A program made the translations under genes and the position numbers. A stretch of DNA of 64,000 nt, taken from positions 30,299,063 through 30,363,062 of the forward strand of contig OZ017795.1 of the NCBI GenBank assembly GCA_963969395.1. The letters run 5' to 3'. The notes below the pieces were generated by a model that ran no database searches, had not been told where the DNA came from, and saw nothing but the letters and a program-made list of their open reading frames with translations. This stretch comes from Pseudoscleropodium purum (taxonomy: Eukaryota > Streptophyta > Bryopsida > Hypnales > Brachytheciaceae). Position 1 is the stretch's first letter, and each line of letters begins with the position of its first letter. Of the stretch, positions 38,230 to 50,363 are shown in pieces.

Positions 38230-40817
38230 AAGATTGGTTCAGACAATTTTTCACTGACAACACCTTCAGGTTCGTGTTACTACTGAAACCTGTAAATGTA
38301 CATTGTAATTTGAAATTGAAATCTCTGAAATCTGATTATTTAAGGAATTATAGTATTTTTTACCTGTTGTTTTGAAAGTTGAACTCACTTGAAGGGAAAA
38401 AGCTTTGAATCGACAGAAGCTTAGTGAGGACTTTTGAGACCCTTTTATTGAAAGGCGATCGACTTGGAGTGTTCAAAGAAAAATAACTATGACCATTGAT
38501 GGATTGGTGTAATATCAAATCACCTGCTACCAGTACACTATAAACTGTAATTAGTGTCACCCATATTAATATCTTGCTGAAGGCCATAAGATAGATGAAT
38601 GTTTTTATGAAGAGCTGAGATGTTCATACTACCCAATGTGTACGTCAGATTTGGCATAAATTAAGTCATTTTTGTAAAAAGGTGTCACAAGTCATTTTGT
38701 GAATGGTGTGAGGTGACATTGACCTCAAAGAATTTGATGTGGATAATTGTAGATGATTAGTATGTGTGTTCTTTATCCCTACAGTAATCTAGAAAGTCAT
38801 TCAATGACCATTTTTCAGTTTTTACATCCTTATGAGGTGAATTACAATATTAAAATGTATGTATTTGAGGTTTTAACATATTTGGCCATTTCACAAATGA
38901 AAATATTGATGTTAATTCAAATCACTATTGTAATATTTGATATGCATGGAGATGAACTATGCCATGAGATGGATGTTATTGGAGTTAACCCCTAAGTGCA
39001 ATTAACCTCTAAGTGCCTGTAGGGGATCAAAAGATTCACATACTTTGGAAGACTAGTTTGAAATGCTTCAACTTTTGCATCCTATACTTGCATTTTATCA
39101 AACTTGTTGGAAAATATGCACTCTCTCTCTAAGTTTGTTGTAAAATTTTCATATCAATTGAAGATGTGTTGGTTTTTTGAAAGCCATTTGAAGTTTATGA
39201 GTTTATTTTGAATTCACCAAATTGTTTGTGATGGTTGTAATATCATAGGCTTGCATCTCCTTCATCCAATGTTTTCAATAAAAAAAATTTGTTGGATTAT
39301 GTTTCCCTTGAAGTCTAGTTATTACAGTAATATTTTCATATCAATTCAAGTTCTTTTGAATGTTTGGGAGAAATTTGAAGTTCAAAATTTGAATATTTTT
39401 GAACTACAATGAACTTTGGTAGCTTATTTCTTCTTCATACAATGTCTATTTCCAATAAATTTTCTTGGAAAGTTGTGCATACTAGTCTAGTTTAATTGTG
39501 TATTTGAAATTTCATATCAATCCAAGAAGTTAGAAGTGAGTGAAACATTTTATTTGAAAGAGGTTTTAGATGTTTTTTTTGCAACTTTTTGGATATTTTT
39601 TGACATTTCAAAGTCATTTTGTATACTAAATAAGTCAATCAAGTGATATTTTCTTTCACTAATGTATTTGTATGCTAGTTTTGAAGCGCTTTATAGTTTA
39701 AATTTTTTTCATTTGAGTAGGTTTAGGAATCATATTTAATCTCCAAATGTATTGCTAGGAAAATTACAACATCCTTATTCAACACAAAAACATTATAATC
39801 TTGCAACTTATATAGCCAAATGACTCCAAATTTGATTCACTTTATCTACAATATGTACACTACAAGATTATAGTGTTGAGATTTCTATACCTTAGTAACA
39901 TTTAAACTCATAACACTTCCAAAGCAGTGATATTTTTAAACCCCAAAAGACATTGGGACATTTAGAGGTTCATCTAGCAATTAATAGGTATGTGTAATGA
40001 GTTTTCATCAAGGTTATGCAAACTTGGATTTTCCAATTACTAACTTCCACCCAAATCTTGAAAGAATTTGCCAAAGCATTAAAAACCACTAATGCCAAAG
40101 CATTAAAAAAATTCATGTTTGCATTTTCAAAAAATAGTGAAATAATTCATAAATAATATTTTAAAAACTCTTAGTATAGCTTTTGTCAAGTAATTGTAGA
40201 CCAAAAAACAAACTCAAAAGAAAAAAAAAATTAATAGTTGGAATTGCACACAATAAAAAGTTGATTTAGCAAATGTTTGAACTTAAGGAATTTGCATTTT
40301 AAATGACATTTGTATTAAAAATACAATTCTAACCCCCAAAAGTATTTTCTTAAAACTTAGCTTTAAATCTATAATTCAATTGACTATTAAGACATCAAAA
40401 CTTACAAAATAGTGATAATAATATAATAAGATTATGTAAGGTGTAAAATAGTCCTATGTACTTTAATTCAAAATTTCAAAGTTATTACATATATAAAACA
40501 AGTTTTGCTCAAAAGTCACACCTCTTTAGGATCAATAATTGAAAATAGTAGAGGTTATTGAACCTTATTTAAAATCCATTACACAAAGAACACACTCTAA
40601 AATTGCCTCAAATGTACATTCAACAATTTTTCAATGAAATTTGATTGAATCATATGTTAAAATTTCTTTGCCAAGGTTTATCTTCTAAGGTTTTCTAATT
40701 GATTTCTAAGAAATTCCATTCTAAGCCCTTAGATACAAAAGATCAAAGGTTCTTTCATTATACTTGGTAGAAGGCTTTTACAATTAAAGACGAAAATTGA
40801 ATAGCTATATTACATCT
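38230..40817. other. AT-rich intergenic DNA, no gene seen
   Basis: The first few hundred bases should be the GON4-like 3' UTR. The rest is strongly AT-rich with short open frames and no motifs. A piece near 38750-38860 (AGAAAGTCATTCAATGACC) resembles the fold-back repeat found in the introns of the next gene. Confidence 0.45.
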
Positions 40818-43800
40818 TTAGTCATTGAATTCTTCAATTGATTTTGTAGGCGGATGTGGAGGTCCTATCTTTTCACGTTTATCTTTTGCTAACCAATCTG
40901 GTGGCACAGTCGGTAGCACATAGCTTAATTTCCTAAAAGATTTCCGTGTTGTAGTAGCTATTGAATTGCGTGCTAGAGGAACAATTGTTCTACGCCTCTG
41001 ACTCCTCCTATGACCATCAACTACATCTAACATGGCTTTGTAATGTAATTCACGAGTAGTTAAAGGAAGTTGTTTTTCCAAGAATAATGGTTGAGGACCC
41101 ATGATATTACTTGCTTCACGGTAAGGAATAGGATCATCATTGCAACATTGTACTCGGTGGTCTTCATTAGGTAAGAGAGTTTCAATAGGTGGTCGAAAAA
41201 GCTTAGGATATGATATTCCTTGACCCTCCCATGCCAAATAATGTTCACCAGGTTGATGTTTGGATTCAACTCGAAAATTGGGAATAAATTCACAATCCGC
41301 TAATCTCAATAAGCTTCATACAATAGGAACCAATGTTACATGCAAAGTGTACACTATAATCAAATTCAAATATATAATAATTCCTAAAGGAATAGTATCT
41401 TTTTAAAAGTTTAAGAAATTAAATCTCTCGAAAAATCTAAAATTAAAGATGAGCCAAATTGTTAATTTTCATTTTGCATTCTATGTTTTTTGGCCAATGT
41501 TTGATTTCAAGTGTAATAAAATAATTCTTTGCATTAATTAAACATAAAAAACAGAAATTTACGTGAATTACTTAATTATTTGATATGCAAGCAAATATTG
41601 AAGTATAAATTTGCATGTCAACATCTAATAAAAAAAATGCATTTGCTGTATCTTGTGAAAATATTAGATTTTGATTTCTGAAGCATTTATGGATTAAAAT
41701 TTTTTTTTTATAAGATCAAAGAAACTCCTTGATTGTAAATTAGAAAGATATTTTTTAAGTTGTTGACCCTTAAAAGATTTAGCTTCCTATGACCAAGGTA
41801 GTCATTAAAACCACTTCAATAATTGAACCAATCGAGATGCATTTACTTTGTTTCTATACTAAACATTGAAGTCATCTATCAACCACTTTTTTCAGCCTCA
41901 ACCTTCTACAAGGGTTAAATAAAAATAAAAATAAAATCATTAATAAATTAAATTAAATTAAAATAATATTCACCTTGGTAGACTTGGCAAAACATTGTGA
42001 GTAGTTTCAAGAATCCTCCAATTGTCTATTTCTGGTGTGCATATTGCAAAATTCATTGTTAAATAAGCAAAGATACACAACTCTCCCGTGCCACCACGTA
42101 CATCAAATCGGCATTTGTTGTAGTCTTCTTGTTTTGGTCCAAATAGCCAATTGTGTACAATGGTAGGCATGCTTGACATGGGGTGAACATGTACAGGATC
42201 AGCATTATTGTATATGCGAAATACACGAGGTCGAAAGACATAAAAGGTAGAATCATTTCGAGTCCGCATCTTAAATTCTTTTGCAAATCTTCTCTGGTAT
42301 AATATACTTTAATAATGTATCAGAAATAGACACAAAAAATAGACCATCAAATATTACCAATGTTTTTTTTCTTTTAGCAAACAAAAATATCAATTATATA
42401 TGAGTTAAAAAAATAATAAAAATAAAAAATAAAATACATGAATAGATGAAATAAATTAGTATCTAATTCAAAAATTTACAAGGTAAATATACAATAATGC
42501 AGATCATTGGAAAAATTGCAATTTGTAAAAAATATTGATCGTTTTAAACAAAAGAAGATATTGAAGTCAATCATAATGTAAAACCCAATTTACAGAAGGG
42601 TGTAGTCAAAAGAGGAAGGTTTAATTGAGAATAGTACAAAAGAAACACAACACCAAACCCCATCAAACCCCAGTTTTAATAAGGTGGGTACTTCAAGGAA
42701 TTTTGTCAAACTCCTTAAAGTTTTGTGCTTCTCTCAAACTCCAATTTCTAGTCCCTCCTTGCACAACTTTACGACTAACTCTATTTTACATTTGATGAAA
42801 AAAAAAACTATTTTATTGAGAAAATATTGAGATATCAATTATTAGTAAGTACCTGCCGAGTTACTAAATAAGCTATACCATACGCACATAAGACTCTCGG
42901 TGACTCCCATTCATCTTCATCTCCGAGATCACCAACCTCAGGGTGTAAGGCAAATTTTTGGAATTGAAATCTTTTGTGTAAAAGATCATAAGATACAATT
43001 CCATTTTCAAATTCAAGTTTTCCAATAGCAGGTTGATATCGCCTCGATTTTACGTTCGTAATTCTCTCTCGTTGACCTACAACACGTATTCCACCCCAAA
43101 TCATGCAGCCATGTATAATGACTAAGCTCGATACACCCAAAGGAGATGGCCGAACATCAAATGTGTTGATGTCGCTAAGTATATGAGATCGAGAATCATA
43201 TATTGTCACCTAAAAAATGTCAATTATGATTTTTTTGGGTTACCTTTAGATATAGGTTAGAGAGAGAGAGAGCTCATAAAGGAAGCTGTCCCTTATGACC
43301 AAGGTAGTCACCAAAATGCTTCAATTATTGAACCAATAGGTGCATTTTTTGTTTCTATAGTTAACAATGAAGTCATCTATGATCGATCACTTTTGGTTCA
43401 CAGCTAACGTCTTTTGGAGATTAAGTATATAATTGACAAAATTGTGTTGTCTAATGCATATTCATGGAGGACTTGAAAAAAAATTAGCCCTTGAAGGCTG
43501 GAAGGCCAAAAAGTGATTGATGGATGACTTCATCAATGTTTATTGTAATAACTAAGAATGGATTTGAGTTATTGGTCCAAACATTTTTAACAATTTTGGT
43601 GCCCTTGGTCATAGGAGGTCACATCCTTTAAGGATTAAATTGTATGTTCCATTACAATATATAGATGAATTAAAATCAAAACAAAAATCAACACAACATA
43701 ATTTATTAAAAAAATTAAGAAATTCATATTTCAAGATATCAATTTAAATTTAATATTTAACTATAATTTTTTGAATTAAAAATGAATAGAGAGAAATTAA

Positions 43801-46800
43801 TTTTCAAATATTACCAAACTTCCTGTGTATATGCAAGTAACTCCCCCTTCAATATAAGTCCCTGATCGTTCTCCAACCATATAAAGTTTGTAATAACTCT
43901 TGCTTCGACCTACAATGATGCTAGCATGTGAATATGGAAATGCAAACCTACAAGCTTTGAGTTGATATGTATTAGCAAATACAATATAACCATTAAAGGT
44001 GCTTATAGAATAAACACTTATAATATAGGTATTTATAACGTAAGTACTTTAAGATATGTTCATACTTGGTGTTAAAGAAAAATTGTTATTGAAGGTCTTA
44101 AGAATGAATTTAGACTTATTTTTGGATTGGATTTCCATTACAAATATTACCCCTAATACTAATTGCAAATATACTAGTAGAATCATAAAAAGTTCCTATA
44201 ATCAACAAACCCCTTTTCTATGGATGTATATTAACTTCTATATTCATGTGCTTGTAATTTTAGACTCCCATATTAGGAACCATGTTTAGTCTACCTGGAA
44301 GCTCTTTGACAAGAAGTCTTCCTATCTTAAATTCTTGAGCATATTTTGGATCTTCAAGAGGAGGTATGATTTGAAATGTTTGGACCATTGGGTTGACCAC
44401 CATTGTTATGGATTGCGAAGGCCATTTCACCCTCCAAAATTCTTGATTTGGAAGAGTCAAATATTCTCCTCCATCTAATGCAACAAGTCCTTTTTCACCA
44501 GCAATGACGGTATTGACATCGGGAGGGAGGAAATTCATCATTGCAATTGACAACCACGGCCATGGGCATTCTTTATTTCGAAGCTCATGATTGTATCCAC
44601 CTATCCAATTACTACCAGGATTGGCGTGTAATACTACTGGAAAGTATTTATTGTTGTCTTTTAAAAAATTTGGATTCCACATTATCATTTTTTTTACATA
44701 TTTATTAAATCTTGACCAAGCATCAAAAAGTTCTTGACCTGCAACCAAATTCAAAATGGCTATTTCAAGGGCATGTTTTTAATGTATTGTGTTGATATAC
44801 TCTTTAATTTGTATCTTTTGAAGAAAAATATTAAAACCCTTAAAGGACTCCATGGCCATTTTGGGGGCAATGAATGATAGAGAATCCTTTTATGTAGGAC
44901 AAATGAGAACAACTATTTATCTTTGAAATTTTTTGTGGAAAGGAGAAGTCTTGTGTAGTAGTAGGACTTCTAATGAGTGTTTTCGGATTTTTATAAAACC
45001 TATGACTCATATTGTACCAAAAGGGATGATTTCCACGGTCACGAGCCCGTCCTTTAAGGGTTGAAAGAACTTTTACGTAGTTATTCAAAAAAATTAAAGA
45101 TAATTTGATTTTCCATTGAAGTAATGCAAATTTAAATCAATGTACCACTAATACACTATTTTTTCAAGTTAAAAACTTCAAATATAGAAAATGATCTATA
45201 CTATATCAATTGAATAATAACTATATTCTATAAAATATGAAATAATATTAAAAATAAAAATGGTGTTTTAAAACAATTTTTTTCTACATATTTCAAATTT
45301 GATGCTAAAATTCGTGATAAAATTTAGTTTAAATTAAATAAATTTCTACCAAAATATTTGCAAAATTTTATATTCAAGTTGAATACTAGCAAGACATGTC
45401 TTGATAAGGAGAAGTTTCTCTTGTATTATTTTAAAACTATATCTTAAATTATGTAAATCAATAAATATAATTAAACATATAATTTCAAAGTCATAGATGT
45501 TACGTCAAATTCTATTATTAATATGATTTAAATCTTAAGTTTTTGAAGAAATTGTAAAGCTCCAACAACATTTTCAAAGTCAAACACTAAATTCTTTTAA
45601 ACTCAATCAAGAAAATATAACTATTAAAATTTATGGTTTATCCGATAATCAACTTTAATAAAAAGAAATTAAAAATTTGTTGATCTTTGTGGATATGGCT
45701 TCAAGGCTTAAAATAGACTATTTCTAAACTTTTTCTACTGAAATTTTCTTAAATTAAAGTATACATCAAAGAATTTTCAAGGGCTAGGAGGGCCATTTCA
45801 AGGCCGTTTCCATTGTTATTTCCCTAGCGACCAAAGAACGGCCTTTGTCAGATTTTCTTTTGAAAATTTTTAAAATAAAGAAGGTTGAATTTTTTTTAAA
45901 TTTTTTTAAATTTTAATATTTTTAAGATGTCATAGTTGTTGTGTAATGTCAGGTAACTAGTGCAACAAGTTCCTAGAGTCTAAAAACCTTTGGGAACTTG
46001 CAACCCTTTAAAGCAATTGAATATCTTTTAATGCTAGGATATATGCCAAAGAATTTACCATGATATATCATTATTTTTTCTATTTTTTCTACAATTTTTC
46101 TATAGTTTTAAAGATATTTGTATTTACTATAAAAGAATTTCAAAGAATTTATTTAGTACAATTTTTAAAATCTAATTTTGACCATTTTGATTATAAAACG
46201 AATACAATTATAAAATTTAGAATACTAAATGAAAAATAATCAAATTTTGGAATACATTTTGAAAGCACTTATAACACTTCATTAGAGGAGTTTTCCTAAC
46301 AATTCCCAAATTGTGAGAACTACCGTGTACTCATGTAGTAGCTCTCGTTGATGTGGCACAGCGATTGTCATGTTTTAAAAAATTATATTTTTTTTCCAAA
46401 AAAAATTGAATTTTCTTTCCAACTTTTTTCTTCATTTCAAGAATGATTTTTAAAAAAATTCTAAGAGAAACTATTTGCTAGAAATGTAGGGGGGAACTAC
46501 GGGGAGCACCAACTTAAAATGGCCCTTTCAACCCCCCCAAAAATCCTCTAATGAGAAAAATAATGAGGTTTGACAAAAAATAATTTTTTCTTTTATGGAT
46601 TAATTAAAGGAAAATTTGAAATTCAAAAAAACAGTGATATTAATAATATCAATTAATATTAATATATAGGTCCCTAATATTTTTTTTAAATCAAAATATT
46701 GCATTGAAAATTTACTATTACCTTTCATTTTACTAGAAGGTAAATAATGAGTAATATTTACATTTTCACATGTTCGCCAACTAGGAGGTGGCTCAAGATA

Positions 46801-47898
46801 ATTTGGATAAATTTTAGGTTTGGGGGGCCAAAGGTTCAATTTTTTAGGAGTGTTCTTAAGATTTAGCTCAAATGGGAGATGTGTCTCTAGTTCATTTGTT
46901 GCAACATAATGTCTAAAAACAAACCTTGGAACATTTGCTACATAATTTTGGTTTTTTAATATTTTTTTCTCCTTACCTATAAAAATTCGTTCTTCTTCTG
47001 TTGATTTTTCCTAAAATGATGTTATTGGATTCATAAAACTTCATAGTTTATTTAAGTTTTTAAAATAAAATATAAAATTTCATCTATATTCATGTATAAT
47101 ATAAGAATTCATTTATAAAATCAATTTCAAAAGAAAAAAAATAGGTATTAAAATATTCATTTTGAAAAAAAACCACAAATATGTATTGTACCTTCCTAAT
47201 GTATTGTTCTAATAACCTTTCCAATATTATTGATTTTATTATTGAATATTTATTATATAAATAAATTCACATATTATTCTAAAAATCTATCTTTTGATAT
47301 TTTTAATAATAAAAATAATATATTTTTTATATTTATTAGTTTTTAGTAATTTTTCAATGAAACATTAAAAATTTTGAAATTTAATGCTACTTGGTCTTGA
47401 ATTGATCTTTTGGAAGAAATCTAATTCAAAATAATAACTTCTAAATATTATAGGGAATAGTTTTTAATTAGGAATTGAAAAAAAAAAACAAAAAAAACTA
47501 TTATTACAAATTCTAATTTTTCTTAGCATTTCAAAAATTCTAAAAATTAATAATTTTATGTATTTGAACTCATTAATTATCAAAAAAAAATTATTTTCAT
47601 CATAATTGAATTACCAATAATTGTGCAAAATTACCTTATTATGAGAATGGTCATGATATAATTTGGCAAGAGGATGGAGTTTACTGCCCACCAATACAGA
47701 TCTTTGGTGAGTTTCCTCCCAATCTTCAGGGTGGACTAGTTCATGGTCATATTCACCAGGGATTGTAGACTTAGACATTGGATTGTCTGCAACTAAACAA
47801 GGTTTGGGAGTGGTTGGGTTTTCAACATTTGAGATTAATGGAGCAGTTGACATACTTTCAATACAAGGCTTCAAAATAGACTTTTCCAAAGAATCCAT
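40818..47898 (-). CDS. Kelch-propeller-like protein without visible F-box
   Basis: The 7-exon model is 47898-47635, 47010-46722, 44738-44295, 43954-43815, 43209-42853, 42293-41974 and 41304-40818. Every junction is GT-AG and in phase, giving 766 residues (769 if the last exon begins at 41313). The middle part (residues about 185-600) resembles the C-terminal half of plant F-box/kelch proteins: a W-N-P-N-F-L start, AGEKGLVALDGGEYL, VVNPMVQTFQIIPPL, YYKLYMVGERSGTYIEGG, VTIYDSRSHI, and NWRILETTHNVLP. No F-box is seen in the roughly 180 residues before it. The final exon adds a basic Arg/Ser/Thr-rich tail unlike the family. If the F-box is truly absent it is not an SCF subunit. It might start in an earlier exon at 48847. 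Expression is not shown by the sequence. Confidence 0.65.
41770..41890. repeat. Single arm of a dispersed fold-back repeat
   Basis: This lies in the last intron of the kelch-like gene and matches 43277-43396 over most of its length, sharing CCTATGACCAAGGTAGTCA-like and GAAGTCATCTAT segments. Only one arm is recognisable here. Confidence 0.6.
43277..43633. repeat. Fold-back (MITE-like) element in an intron
   Basis: The left arm, 43277-43396, and the right arm, 43503-43633, are inverted copies (TATGACCAAGG against CCTTGGTCATA; GAAGTCATC against GATGACTTC), separated by about 105 bp. The whole element sits in the intron between exons 43815-43954 and 42853-43209. Related single-arm copies lie at 41770-41890, 55800-56060 and probably 38750-38860. 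Confidence 0.65.
44860..45070. repeat. Dispersed repeat in an intron
   Basis: This matches 49840-50010 in the same orientation: GAAATTTTTTGTGGAAAGG, CTTCTAATGAGTG and GGATGATTTCCACGGTCAC correspond to GAAATTTTGTGTGAAAAAGG, CCTCCAATGAGTG and GGATGATTTCCACAGTGAC. It lies in the 2-kb intron between exons 46722-47010 and 44295-44738 of the kelch-like gene. Confidence 0.6.
45780..46550. repeat. Decayed dispersed repeat fragments
   Basis: Short GC-richer islands at 45780-45865, 46300-46380 and 46480-46545 stand out in very AT-rich intron DNA. The first resembles the start of the repeat at 60690-60770; the second resembles the GTGGCA-containing part of that repeat in inverted orientation. The match is partial. 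Confidence 0.4.
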
Positions 47899-48717
47899 AA
47901 CTTTGATATTATTGTTGTTTGTATAATAGTTCTGAACATAGATCACAATGTAATGATTGTTTCAACAAGATAACATTAATAATGTAAAATTTACAATCAT
48001 TTTATATTGTACAATTTTTTTTAAAATAAAATATAAGGAGATTGCATTTTTGTATTTGAATATAAATACATAAACTTCATTACACAATAGCCAAAAACTA
48101 TGACTAGTAGTGGGAATTATTTTTATAAATTTTTCTCTTATTAAATCTTTAAAGATAAAAACTTAACATTTTTCAATACCTAATACTATCCCCTTTTTAA
48201 CAATCTAAATATATAGTTATTGATATAATCTGTTGAGCTTGGATACTTAATGATTTATTTTTGAGTTTTCTTTAAAATTAATATATGAATCAATGAGATC
48301 TCATATTTTAGAGCAATCCTATAACTAATTAGAATTTGAGTTTGAACTAAAGACTTTGTCTCCTATTTAGATCTACAAAAAAAAATTAGGTATAATAATA
48401 TATTTTTATTATAAGTCATCCATTAAACATCCAATTCTATATGATTATTGGAAATGATACATGGAGTTATTTTTATTCTTGTTTTAACTTGTCATGTGTA
48501 CCCAAAAGAAATACAAGTGTCAAAATGATTATCACTTACAATTAATGACTTACCAATTAAAAACAATCTTTGGATATAGATGACCAGACTTAGCTTCTTG
48601 TAAAATTCTCTTGGATGATTAGTTATGTTTTTTTCAATGTTGTATCTTCAAATATGATAGAGGCTATTGTAGTCTGAGAATTCACATGCCATTGTAGAAG
48701 GCACAAAAGAGTCTTAC

Positions 48718-48847
48718 ATTTGGCTTGACTAGATGGTTGCACCCAACCATCACATGATGTTAAAAATTCCTCATTGGGATGAGATGTAGGTGGAGCAATA
48801 CTTTCAAAACTTGTTGACCCAACACTTTCTAGTACAATCTTATCCAT
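48718..48847 (-). other. Possible upstream exon of the kelch-like gene
   Basis: An ATG at 48847 opens MDKIVLESVGSTSFESIAPP and continues to a strong donor (AAAT then GTAAGAC) at 48718. It could splice in phase to an acceptor just before ATG 47898, though that acceptor lacks a pyrimidine tract. Its sequence also looks like a diverged duplicate of the exon at 47635-47898 (both start MD, with ES and AP pairs at similar spacing). Its role is undecided. Confidence 0.4.
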
Positions 48848-50363
48848 AAATTTTGTTGTTGAATTTTCTAACTATCATTAAATGTACACACCATCACAAC
48901 TCTTCACCTAAACTACAATCCTTATTAGATGAATTCCATTTTCTTTTTCATACATCTCTTGTGAGTTCTTAGAATGTGAGAAACGTTGGATTTTACCTTT
49001 CAAAAATGTATCACCAAAAGACACATGTACAAGATAGTACAAATTAATTTGTAGTGTAATTTAATTGTTCACCCAACATCATTAAGGTTTCTATCACATC
49101 TTTGCAAACCAAGAGTTGGCATTTTTCCAACATATCATTTGAAGAAAAATTGCTAAAGTGAAAAAAGAAGGTAGGATTCATAAACTTGAGAACAAATCAC
49201 CAACTCATTTACACATATTGCTTCATATACATATGAAATGCTCAAATTGGTTGTCATATGAAGTAGCACATTCAATGTAACTCAAGAAAGATTGGTGAGA
49301 TATTATGAGAGTAATGCCAACATAGTTTCAATTACTATGTGTATTATCATAAATTTCACATGAATATGATTAACACCTTTTGATAAAAGAGTTGTGAAAT
49401 TGACTTGATAAATGACAAGTGAACAATTTGTATGATTATAATAAGCAACCTTTGGCAAAGAGACACCCTTTCAAATTCAACAAATGCATGAATATTGTAT
49501 TGTACATACAATTCATCATCATTCACCACATATGTATAATGGTACCATATTTATCCAATTGCATGTCACAAATCTTAGTGGGCAATGTATTACAATAATC
49601 TAACTACATAAAGTGAAAAAAGAATTCTAAATTACTAATAACTTTGAGAATATATTTCTATCACTTAAATAATAGCAATAACACTAACAACCCCCTAATA
49701 TAGGTATGATTTCTTCTTTCTATTGACAACTAGATTTCAAGTACCTACTTCATGTCCATTCAATTTCACTCTTAATTACTTGATTAACCTTGTAACATCA
49801 CTACAAACACTCTGAAGGTCCAATGGATGACAAAGAATCCTTCCAAGGAAACCAAAAATATAAATGTTCATCCTTGAAATTTTGTGTGAAAAAGGGAGGT
49901 CTTGCACAATAGTTTGGCCTCCAATGAGTGCTCTTGGATGTTTTTAAGCAAATGATTCACTCGTTACCAAAAAAAGGATGATTTCCACAGTGACCAGGAT
50001 AAACCGAAATGTAACCAACAAACAACCAAATAGGGAGTACGGGACCATGAACATGCCTCGACATTCAAGTGGGCAAAAAAATTTAAAATGATTTCGCCTG
50101 TTCAACGTCCTGTGTCTCTGATCAGACAAATAATTTGCTACCATTCGAATTATTCCACTATATTAAAAATGAGGGAAAATGCATACTAGCTCAACTTGAG
50201 CTTCCCTGCAACTACAATAAAGCCTCAATCGTTTTCTCATTACAGTATCAACTTTCTGCATCATAGTTTACTATTTCAGGCGCGCAACTCACCACATAAA
50301 AATTTGCGTCATTGAAGTGTTGTGAGGTTTGCTGTTAAAAAAACATAAACACTTGATTTCGTG
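48848..50363. other. AT-rich intergenic DNA with a repeat copy
   Basis: No gene is supported. A copy of the repeat seen at 44860-45070 occupies about 49840-50010. The last 300 bp should include the 3' UTR of the minus-strand cyclophilin gene. Confidence 0.45.
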
